DNA from: Bacteroidales bacterium
Lineage (GTDB): Bacteria > Bacteroidota > Bacteroidia > Bacteroidales > UBA932
Length of the DNA stretch: 64,000 bases
Direction: 5' to 3'
Assembly: GCA_024401715.1 (NCBI GenBank)
Contig: JAKSKO010000002.1
Location: 1-64,000 of the forward strand
Numbering within the stretch: position 1 is the stretch's first letter; each line of letters opens with the position of its first letter. A model generated the notes under the pieces. It worked only from the letters and a program-made list of their open reading frames with translations, ran no database searches and was not told the origin of the DNA. This document shows, one piece after another, positions 16,839 through 24,725 of the stretch. Made by a program: the position numbers and the translations under genes.

Positions 16839-18991
16839 TCAACCTTGATGGTGAGGGTTTTGTTCTTCAGCTCTTCGTGGCCTACAAACCATCCTTCAAC
16901 CTTCCTGCCCCCGCAAGTGATGGATTCTATGCGTCTTTCAAGGCCCTTGCCCTTTTTCACGATGGTGAACAGGGAACCGTCCCCAAGATGCATGCGCACT
17001 TTATCGAAGAGAGGCACCGTAACGATGTATTCCGGATCGGCAGGAGAGAAGGTGTACAGGCCCAGGGCATTGAAGACATACCATGTGGACATCTCACCGG
17101 CATCGTCCATACCGGCATATGCCAGCTTGTCCTCACCCATGTCATAGTAGTTCTCCAGCAGATTGTCTATCACCTTCTGCGCCTTAGGCTGGCGGCCGAT
17201 GAAATAATAGGTGTAAGGTATGCTGTGGCCGGGCTGGTTGCCGTGGCAGTAGTTGCCTATGAAGCCAGTGAGGTTGTGCACCTCATATTTTCTCCAAGGT
17301 TCCGTGAAAAGGGAATCCAACTTGGCCTCAACGGCCTCATGCGAAGGATACAGCTCTATCATGCCCTTGTAATCGTGAGGGGCGAAGAACAGGGACTGCC
17401 ATGCATTGGCCTCGCGGTACATAAACTCGAAGTACGGATAGTATGGGTCGAAAGGAGTAACCCACTCTCCGCTGGCAAGCCTGCCCCTGATGAAGCCTGT
17501 AGAAGGGTCAAACACATTTTTGTAGTTCTGCGAATGCTCCATGAGGATGTTGTAGGACAGGGTGTCGCCAAGTTCACGGGCAAGCAGGGCTGTTGCATAA
17601 TCGTCATAGGCATATTCCACGGTCTTTGTGGCAGCAGCCTTGCCATGCACGTCGAAAGGCACCCATGTGGTGTCTATCTCGGCCACGTAGCCCCTGCTTA
17701 GATATTCGTCCAGGAAAGGACGGCCTCCCCTGCCCGGCACAAGTGCATTGCGAAGCAGCATCTTGTATGTGGTGTCAAGGTCAAAGTTGCGCACTCCGCG
17801 AAGGTAGGCTCCGGCAATGAACGGGCTGGAGTGGTCTCCGTGGAAGAAAGTTGGCATATAACCCGTGCGGCTGCCCCTGTCTGTCATGGAAGAAATTATG
17901 TCTCCCGCCACTTCTGGGCACAGAAGTTCCACCATAACCAGTTTGTTCCTGTAGTCGTCCCAGAGGGATGGTGTGGTGTAATTGCACGAAGTCTGGCTTT
18001 GGGCCACCTGGAACTTGCCGTTGAGATATTCTCCGTTCACATCGCTGCGAAGGACAGGCCAGAGGAAAGTACGGTACAGGCAGGAGTAGAAAAGATTCTT
18101 CTGCCTTGGAGTGCCACCCTCAATCTCTATGCGTGAGAGCAGTTCTTCCCAGGTTTTGTCTGCGTCGGTGCGAATCTGGTCGAATTCCCGGCCGCGTATC
18201 TCCGCATCGAAATTCTCCCTGGCATTCTCCTCACTTACGAAAGAGAAGCCGGCACGCAGCTCCAAAGGCTGGTTTTCATCGCCGTCGGCAAAAGTTACAA
18301 GATAATATTGGTGTTTCTTGCCCTGAACCTTCTCCAGAGATTCAATACGGTAGTTGGACTCGGCATAGAAACACATCCTGCCCTCTGCAAACTGGTAACC
18401 TCCCAGGGCGTTGGGGCCGCACTGCTTCACATCACAGGACCTCACCTTGTTGTTGGCGTTGTAGATATCCAGGATAAGCTGTTTGCGGCTGCCCTCCGGG
18501 AAGGAATATTTGTGAAACCCGCAGCGCAGGGTGGTTGTGAATTCGGCATTGATGCCATATCTCTCCAGGAAAACCTGATAGTAGCCTGGACGCGCGCTTT
18601 CATTTTCATGGCTGAAGGCCGATGCATAATCATCGGGCGAGAATTCACCGCACGCCGGCATGAACGGCAGGTGCAGGAGATTCCAGTGGCCCTTGTTGGT
18701 ATGTGCGAATCCGCATATGGTGCTGTCCTCGTACTGGTAGCCGGAACCGCTGTGATACATGGTAACGGGGCTTAGCTGCACCATGGAAAAAGGCAGGGTT
18801 GCGCCCGGATAGGTCTCTGCGCCCCAGGTCCTCACTTTCCAGGTCCTTTCATAACCAAGGTCCTCCTCGTTCCACAAGGTGGCCGTGCCAAGGAAAGGAT
18901 TCACATAATCGGTGACCTTCTCCACAGGCTTCTCTCCGCACGACGAAAGCAGCAGCACGAATGCCGCAATAAGGGAATATTTCTTTGTCAT
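16835..18991 (-). CDS. GH92 family exo-alpha-mannosidase, lipoprotein (last gene of mannan operon)
   Basis: 718 residues with a lipoprotein signal (LLLSSC). It has the GH92 two-domain pattern: VNPFLGT near the N-terminus, the REANAWQ motif (about 527-533) with a Glu I take as the candidate general acid, HGNQPGHS (about 581), and the GMDDAGEMSTWYVFNALG block (about 627) with the paired acidic residues of the calcium/base site. GH92 enzymes are calcium-dependent inverting exo-alpha-mannosidases acting on alpha-1,2, 1,3 or 1,4 links. The HGNQ-P-G-H-S sequence differs from the HGNEPSHH of the GH92-GH125 protein, hinting at another linkage or leaving group. Last of a co-directional run with gaps of 3-33 bp. 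Confidence 0.9.
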   Translation of the reverse strand: MTKKYSLIAAFVLLLSSCGEKPVEKVTDYVNPFLGTATLWNEEDLGYERTWKVRTWGAETYPGATLPFSMVQLSPVTMYHSGSGYQYEDSTICGFAHTNKGHWNLLHLPFMPACGEFSPDDYASAFSHENESARPGYYQVFLERYGINAEFTTTLRCGFHKYSFPEGSRKQLILDIYNANNKVRSCDVKQCGPNALGGYQFAEGRMCFYAESNYRIESLEKVQGKKHQYYLVTFADGDENQPLELRAGFSFVSEENARENFDAEIRGREFDQIRTDADKTWEELLSRIEIEGGTPRQKNLFYSCLYRTFLWPVLRSDVNGEYLNGKFQVAQSQTSCNYTTPSLWDDYRNKLVMVELLCPEVAGDIISSMTDRGSRTGYMPTFFHGDHSSPFIAGAYLRGVRNFDLDTTYKMLLRNALVPGRGGRPFLDEYLSRGYVAEIDTTWVPFDVHGKAAATKTVEYAYDDYATALLARELGDTLSYNILMEHSQNYKNVFDPSTGFIRGRLASGEWVTPFDPYYPYFEFMYREANAWQSLFFAPHDYKGMIELYPSHEAVEAKLDSLFTEPWRKYEVHNLTGFIGNYCHGNQPGHSIPYTYYFIGRQPKAQKVIDNLLENYYDMGEDKLAYAGMDDAGEMSTWYVFNALGLYTFSPADPEYIVTVPLFDKVRMHLGDGSLFTIVKKGKGLERRIESITCGGRKVEGWFVGHEELKNKTLTIKVD

Positions 18992-18994
18992 AGC

Positions 18995-21385
18995 TTACTT
19001 CTCCAGCATTTTTATGAAGTAGCCGCCCACAACTGAACGGGCCTTGAAGCCCACGCGGTGGCCCTTGTCTGTCCATGTCCAGTCCGACATCGGCACCCTG
19101 TCCACGGTCTCGTTCACGAAATCGTACATAGGATCTATGAAAGCCTGGAAATCTTCATTGCTATTTGCAAGTGTAGCTGTCCACACAATCCAGTCCAGCT
19201 TGGTGTATGCCATGCGGCAGTCCAATGGCAGACCGTAAACATTCTGCTTTCCAAGATAGTATGCAACTTCCTTCTCCAGGACCTCTTCAGGGAAAATGCC
19301 AAGGCCCAGCAGCTTGTCCCAAACCAGATTGTATTTCTGGCTCCAGGTGCCGGCCTTGTCGAAAGTGAGGCGGTAGTGGTCTCCGTCATCGGCCATCTGC
19401 ATCCATGCGGCAGCCATCTCTTTTGCCTTTGCCATATAGCTTTCGGCCACATCACCCATTCCAAGCATTTCGGCGAGGTAGGCATAGCAGCCAATACCAA
19501 CGATTGCCTTCACTGAAAGGTTCACATTATGGGCGAAATGTCCTGCAAAGTCATCTGTGCAAAGCTGGTTCTGAGGATCCAGGCCATACTCGCAAAGATA
19601 TTCAGTCCATTGTGTGAGGCTGTCCCAATGCTTGCGGGCATATTCGGCGCTTTTGCTGTAGTGCGCAGCGGCGGCTGTGAGAACAAGCATGTTGCCGGCC
19701 TCTTCCACAGGCATGTCACCGCCGTAGGTCTGTCCGTTTGCAAGCGGATAGGTTCCAACATCGTGTGCAGGGAAGCCCTTGGTCCATCGGCCGCTCTCGC
19801 TGTATTCGAAGATATGGTTCATGAGAGCATGGGCAAGGTCCACATTGTACAGAAGGAACAATGGCGCCGACGGATAGGTTACATCCACTGTGCCGATGGA
19901 ACCGTTGCTGTCATTCTCCTTTGAGAACCACAAAAGTTCTCCCGATGGAGACTCCACAAGCTTGTGGGCGGCAATGCTCTGGCGGTATGCAAGGGCGCAG
20001 AGTTCCGCATACCTGCGTCCTCCTGCCTGCTGTGCGCGGGCGAAAATCTGGGCATCGAAGGCAGCAGACTCTTTCATCAGCGATGAGTATTCAGAATATG
20101 CAAGCTGGAACTGCTTCTCTATGGTCTGGTCTTCCTTCCTGTTCCAGTATGGGCGGAGGTTTGTGCCGAAATACTGGATTGAATATACGTCATCATAGCC
20201 TATGAGCAGTTTGTCCGCAGCCTCTTTTACCTTGCCCAGATTGCGTGTCATGGCCATGTTTCCGCCATCCAGAATCTCTGCACTGTAGTTGCTGTCTCCC
20301 GCCATGTGGAAGTAGCCCCAGTCTATCCTTCTGTTATCTCCCCAGCGGCCAAGAATCTTCTGGTCCACGGATCCCGCCTTGCAGAACACCAGCTTGCCTG
20401 TTTTGTATGTATCCGAAACGGTCTTCTGATATGGCTGGTCCACTGTCCACAGCGGGGATGCCTCGAAATAGAGGGACACATCATGCGCTGCACCGTCTGT
20501 AGAGACAACATTGTAGCTGATATAGTTCACAGGGCGGCTTAGAAGATCCAGCCTGTCCAGGAACATAGGTGCGGTGAAGGTGAGCTGCAGCTCCACAGGG
20601 CCGCAGTTGAAGCTGTAATATGTGTTCATTGCCTGAACATTCACCGATGTCTGGGTTGCGGTGTTCGCAAAACGCGGATCCGGAGTGAGGGCCTGCACCA
20701 TGCCGAAGTCCAGGGTTGCAAGACCGCCGGTGTTACGGCAGTGTGCTGCAAAGACATTCCTGCCCTCGTGAAGGCTGGCATAGGCTTCGTCCGTAAGCGG
20801 CACAAGGCCGTTGTGGTTGCAGTCGTGACAGGCATACACAAGGTGGCCGTTCACATAGAACTCTGCGTCATCGTCGTTGTGGATAAGCAGATTGAGGCCT
20901 TCTGCCGATGGAACGGAAGAAAGCTCCACTTCCCTTCTCACCCACACGTGCTCTGTCTGCCACTCTGTGCCCATGCTTCCGTCGTCCGGAGTGGCAAAGG
21001 CTGCCTTGCCGCATTTCCAGGCACTGTCGTCATATCCTGGTGCCATCCACTTGCCGGCCGGCCTGTCCATCACATAACGTGCATCCCAGCAGCCGGCTCC
21101 GGCATCGGGAACAATAAGTTTGGTCTTCTGCTGCTCTGTGCCCATGAAACGGTAGTCCTGGCCGTCCACGCTAATCACGCCTATCAGAGGAAATTCCCTT
21201 CCCGTCCAATGGCGCACCTGGTCGTCATAAAGCCTGTCTGCCATGGACCAGGCACTGGTATTGGGATCTATGGTCACCAGCGGATAGGCCGGTGCCCTAA
21301 GTTCGCTTTCATAAACAACGGGACTGCTGCATGCAGCCAGGCTTGCTGCCAGGCCAAGCAGAATACTGCAACGTAAGATTCTCAT
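18995..21385 (-). CDS. DUF4965/DUF5127/DUF1793 'glutaminase A-like' lipoprotein
   Basis: 796 residues with a lipoprotein signal (ASLAACSSP). An N-terminal beta region (about 25-250) holds a jelly-roll-like insert (HNDDDAEFYVNGHLVYACHD). The C-terminal (alpha/alpha)-type domain contains GTWSQKYNLVWDKLLGL, YGLPLDCRMAYTKLDW and RVPMSDWTWTD...ARSVVGGYF, which I recognise as the DUF4965-DUF1793 family, commonly annotated as glutaminase A. In Bacteroidota these genes recur in glycan loci beside GH92 and GH76, so a glycosidase or glycan-binding role looks more likely here than glutamine hydrolysis. Gaps of 3 and 11 bp to its neighbours place it in the mannan operon. Confidence 0.75.
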   Translation of the reverse strand: MRILRCSILLGLAASLAACSSPVVYESELRAPAYPLVTIDPNTSAWSMADRLYDDQVRHWTGREFPLIGVISVDGQDYRFMGTEQQKTKLIVPDAGAGCWDARYVMDRPAGKWMAPGYDDSAWKCGKAAFATPDDGSMGTEWQTEHVWVRREVELSSVPSAEGLNLLIHNDDDAEFYVNGHLVYACHDCNHNGLVPLTDEAYASLHEGRNVFAAHCRNTGGLATLDFGMVQALTPDPRFANTATQTSVNVQAMNTYYSFNCGPVELQLTFTAPMFLDRLDLLSRPVNYISYNVVSTDGAAHDVSLYFEASPLWTVDQPYQKTVSDTYKTGKLVFCKAGSVDQKILGRWGDNRRIDWGYFHMAGDSNYSAEILDGGNMAMTRNLGKVKEAADKLLIGYDDVYSIQYFGTNLRPYWNRKEDQTIEKQFQLAYSEYSSLMKESAAFDAQIFARAQQAGGRRYAELCALAYRQSIAAHKLVESPSGELLWFSKENDSNGSIGTVDVTYPSAPLFLLYNVDLAHALMNHIFEYSESGRWTKGFPAHDVGTYPLANGQTYGGDMPVEEAGNMLVLTAAAAHYSKSAEYARKHWDSLTQWTEYLCEYGLDPQNQLCTDDFAGHFAHNVNLSVKAIVGIGCYAYLAEMLGMGDVAESYMAKAKEMAAAWMQMADDGDHYRLTFDKAGTWSQKYNLVWDKLLGLGIFPEEVLEKEVAYYLGKQNVYGLPLDCRMAYTKLDWIVWTATLANSNEDFQAFIDPMYDFVNETVDRVPMSDWTWTDKGHRVGFKARSVVGGYFIKMLEK

Positions 21386-21396
21386 ATAAAAGTCAA

Positions 21397-23505
21397 TTAA
21401 AATGTATAAACCTTCTCTTTCTTTGCCTTGCCGCCAAGAGTATCGCCGGCAAGCAGGACCTTGACGGTTCTAGGGCCCTGGAATTTCCTCTCACCCTCTA
21501 TCTGAACCATATCAAAGTTAACGATTTTTCCCTTAACCACCCTGGCACTAAGCCTGTATCTGGCAAAATCTCCTTTTTTGTAGGAGAATCCGTCACCGGA
21601 ATCCTCGTAATAAAGGGCGCTGGCATTGCCATCGGCATCCGGATTCACCACAACGGTGAGGGTGGACGCCGAATATTCCTCTGTGTTCTGGCACACATCG
21701 GCAAGGGTGATCATGGCACCTGGACGGAGCATCAGCTTTGCCTGATAGCTGTCCGTATCCTTCTCCATGCGGAATTCAGCCCATTTGCCCGAAGGAAGGG
21801 CCGGATTCTGCGCCCAGCAAGGGATCACCAGCAAGTCTTCGCCAAGCATGTACACCTGCTGCTCTGCCCTCAGGGCCTGGTCTTTGGCATCGGCCATGAA
21901 TACGGGACGCATCACCGGCAGGGCTGTTCTGCTGCACTCTTCGAAAAGCGTATAAATGTATGGCAGCAGACGGTAGCGCCTGTTGATGGCCCTGCGGCAT
22001 ATGTCCTCTGTCTGTGCATCGAAAGCGAAAGGCTCCTGGTTTACTGTGCCGTCGCAGGAGTGATTGCGCACAAACGGGAAATAAACTCCGGTGGCTGTCC
22101 ACATACGCAGCAGCTGCGGATTGCAGTCGCCAAGGAAGCCGCCTATGTCCGGGCCGTTGAAAGCCTGCAGGGTAAGGCCCATGTTAAGGGTCATAGGTAT
22201 GGACATCTTCATGTGGTCCTCACTGGAGAAGTTGTCTCCGGTCCATGTTGCGGCATAGCGCTGCACACCAAGAAAACCTGCCCTGGACAGCACGAATGGC
22301 CTTTTGTCCGGATTTGCGGCCAGAATACCCATGCGGGAAGCCTTAACCATGTCATAGCCGTAGATATTGTGATAGCGCACATGGTTGCCGGCCGCACGTC
22401 CATTGCCGCCGCGGTGTATGTTGCTATCCGGCATGGTCATCTCATCTCCGCCGCCGAAGACTGCCGGCTCGTTCACGTCATTCCATATGCCGTCCACGCC
22501 CTGGGCCATGAAGTCCTTGTAGAGGCCTGCCCACCAGTGCTGCACCTGAGGCATGGAGAAATCCGGCCAGTGAGTGAGCCCGGGCCACATGTTTCCGCTG
22601 AAAGGCCTGCCCTGGGCATCATGCACGAAATAGTCTCCCGCAAGGCCCTGCACATCCACGAAATAGCTGGAATCCACCTTTGCACCCGGGTCTATCATAT
22701 ACACGGATTTGAAGTTCCTGCCATGCAGATAGTCGTTCAGGCCCTTAGGGTCTGGGAAAGTCTTGGGGTCGAAGGTGAAAATCCTGTAACCGTCCATGTA
22801 ATGGATGTCCATCCATATCACGTCACAAGGGATGCTGCGCTCCCTGAAACTATCGGCAATCTCCTTCACCCTGCTGTCCGGATAGTATGAAAAACGGCAC
22901 TGCTGATATCCCAATGCCCAAAGCGGAGGCAGTTCCATACGGCCCGAAAGTTCGCCCATCGTGGAAAGAACTTCCTGCACCGTAGCCTTCTCTATAACCA
23001 CAACCCTGAATGCAGGGCCGTCGCTCTCATATCTTACAGTGGAATCGCAGAAAAGGGATGAACGCCAGGTGTTGTCACACACAATGCCGAAGGCACTGCC
23101 ATCCTTGCGCAGACCCAGCACCCAAGGGTGGGTCTGATAAAGCATCTTGCCCTCATGGGCACCGTATGCTCCGTTATCCCTGTTCCAGAAGATGTTCCTG
23201 TCTCCGTTCCTGCGCAGCGGACCATACACCTCTCCTGTTCCGTAGAGGTCTGCATCGTCCACATTCATGGTCATGACGGATTTCCCGTCTTCCGTGCTGA
23301 AGCGGGGAACAAGCTCCCAGCCTGAAGGAAGCTGGGCCATGGGTACAAGGTCCCTCTGGAATATCGGTGAGGGAAGATGATTTTCCGGATTGAAACCCTC
23401 CGGAATGAAAACGGCAACGCCGTCCTGCGCAAGATAGGATTGCTGGGCAAAACCGGCAATACTTATCATGAACAGGGCAGCGGCCGCTGCAATATATTTT
23501 CTCAT
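21397..23505 (-). CDS. GH31 family alpha-glycosidase
   Basis: 702 residues with a cleavable signal peptide (FMISIAGFAQ) rather than a lipobox. The GH31 barrel shows the nucleophile in GIWNDVNEPAVF (about 343) and the acid/base in TWTGDNFSS (about 421), with GYQQCRFSYYPD and VIWMDIHYMDGY earlier. These enzymes are retaining alpha-glucosidases, alpha-xylosidases or alpha-galactosidases. No subfamily can be fixed by eye. Its place between a GH76 and the DUF4965 gene in the mannan operon suggests removal of a non-mannose cap, such as alpha-glucose, from the substrate. It is probably periplasmic. Confidence 0.88.
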   Translation of the reverse strand: MRKYIAAAAALFMISIAGFAQQSYLAQDGVAVFIPEGFNPENHLPSPIFQRDLVPMAQLPSGWELVPRFSTEDGKSVMTMNVDDADLYGTGEVYGPLRRNGDRNIFWNRDNGAYGAHEGKMLYQTHPWVLGLRKDGSAFGIVCDNTWRSSLFCDSTVRYESDGPAFRVVVIEKATVQEVLSTMGELSGRMELPPLWALGYQQCRFSYYPDSRVKEIADSFRERSIPCDVIWMDIHYMDGYRIFTFDPKTFPDPKGLNDYLHGRNFKSVYMIDPGAKVDSSYFVDVQGLAGDYFVHDAQGRPFSGNMWPGLTHWPDFSMPQVQHWWAGLYKDFMAQGVDGIWNDVNEPAVFGGGDEMTMPDSNIHRGGNGRAAGNHVRYHNIYGYDMVKASRMGILAANPDKRPFVLSRAGFLGVQRYAATWTGDNFSSEDHMKMSIPMTLNMGLTLQAFNGPDIGGFLGDCNPQLLRMWTATGVYFPFVRNHSCDGTVNQEPFAFDAQTEDICRRAINRRYRLLPYIYTLFEECSRTALPVMRPVFMADAKDQALRAEQQVYMLGEDLLVIPCWAQNPALPSGKWAEFRMEKDTDSYQAKLMLRPGAMITLADVCQNTEEYSASTLTVVVNPDADGNASALYYEDSGDGFSYKKGDFARYRLSARVVKGKIVNFDMVQIEGERKFQGPRTVKVLLAGDTLGGKAKKEKVYTF

Positions 23506-23522
23506 TTTCTGAAAAAGCGTTA

Positions 23523-24713
23523 TTATTTTGCAGTCATTCTGGCCACGCCTTCCATAAGGGCCGCGCCACTGGCATGGGCACCCATGGAAACGAGGTCTGA
23601 AGGGGCAAGCACATCGCCCCAGTAATAGTTGCAGTACATGTTAGGGAAAGAGCTCTTAAGCAAGCTCTTGTTGAGGGTACGGGCATTCTGCAGGAGTTTC
23701 TCCCTGATACTTGCGGCAGAGTGGCTGTCTGCTGCAGGATCCAGAACGAAGTTCACTGCATAAGGGATGAGGCCGGCCTTGAAGATGCTCTGGTCGTCGT
23801 TTGTGCCCTCGTGGCGCAGGATGCCGTTATGCGTACAGGCATTTCCCGTGAACGCATAGGTGAGCACCGTTGCGGCCTTCTGCATATAGGATTTGCTTCC
23901 GGTAAGATGGTAGAGTATACGCGCACCTTCCGCAAATGTACCCTGGGTGTATGTGAGGGCCGGATCTTCAACCCTCTGGCCATCGGCATTCATGTTCTTC
24001 ACGTTGAACTCGAACAGGCTTTCCGCAATATTAAGATACTTGCCATCTCCATATTTCTCGCAGAGTTTTGCAGCAAGAAGGCAGGCAGGGGTATTCGTGC
24101 AGGCATTGAAATTATGCTCGTCCTCCTTGTGGTTGGTCCATGGAAGGCAGACACCCTTGTCGCTTCTTGTAGAACGTGTCCAGATGTATTTGTCGAAGAT
24201 GTCCTTTGCGGTATCGGCATATTTATCCTCTTCCAAAGCCTCTGAGATATGAATCAGGGTGAGGCCTATCCAGGCCATATCATCGGTCCAGTCGTTGAAG
24301 AAGCGGCCATATTCACCCTCGTCCTTGTGACTGCGGTTATAGTTGTTGGCGCCGTTCGCATAGAACTTCTGGAAATATGTTGCATACTCTGCGGCAAGGC
24401 TTGGATTGCTGCTCTTGATTCGCTGGTATGAAGCGGTGAGAACATCCATTGCATAGGCCTGCTGCCAGTAGAGATATTCCGTATTGTTGAAAGCGTTCCT
24501 TACAGAACCCCAGAAAGTTCCCCTTGTCTTGTCCAGGTAGCTGTTCACAAGGACATAGGTTGTGGAATCTGCCAGTGCCGCCCAGCCATCACCTGTGATT
24601 GAAGGAGTGACAGGCTTGCTTGGGGTATCCGGCTGATATTTTTCCTTATCGCCGCCACAGCTTGAAAGAAGCGCGATGCAGGCGGTTGCAAGAAGAAGAT
24701 AAATCTTTTTCAT
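23523..24713 (-). CDS. GH76 endo-alpha-1,6-mannanase, lipoprotein (copy 1)
   Basis: 396 residues with a lipoprotein signal and a CGGDKEKYQPDTPSKP start after the lipidated Cys, an acidic/Pro-rich tether of the kind that directs Bacteroidota lipoproteins to the cell surface. The (alpha/alpha)6 fold carries FNDWTDDMAWIG near 142, where the paired Asp residues are the catalytic nucleophile and acid of GH76. These enzymes cut the alpha-1,6-mannan backbone internally. The mature N-terminus is nearly the same as in the GH76 gene at 27099. In the mannan operon, 12-17 bp from each neighbour. Confidence 0.9.
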   Translation of the reverse strand: MKKIYLLLATACIALLSSCGGDKEKYQPDTPSKPVTPSITGDGWAALADSTTYVLVNSYLDKTRGTFWGSVRNAFNNTEYLYWQQAYAMDVLTASYQRIKSSNPSLAAEYATYFQKFYANGANNYNRSHKDEGEYGRFFNDWTDDMAWIGLTLIHISEALEEDKYADTAKDIFDKYIWTRSTRSDKGVCLPWTNHKEDEHNFNACTNTPACLLAAKLCEKYGDGKYLNIAESLFEFNVKNMNADGQRVEDPALTYTQGTFAEGARILYHLTGSKSYMQKAATVLTYAFTGNACTHNGILRHEGTNDDQSIFKAGLIPYAVNFVLDPAADSHSAASIREKLLQNARTLNKSLLKSSFPNMYCNYYWGDVLAPSDLVSMGAHASGAALMEGVARMTAK

Positions 24714-24725
24714 GACGCTATATCT

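Noticed and set aside
21331..22890. 519-codon plus-strand frame opposite GH31
   Set aside because: Opposite strand encodes a complete GH31 with catalytic motifs. The shadow has no recognisable domain or promoter.
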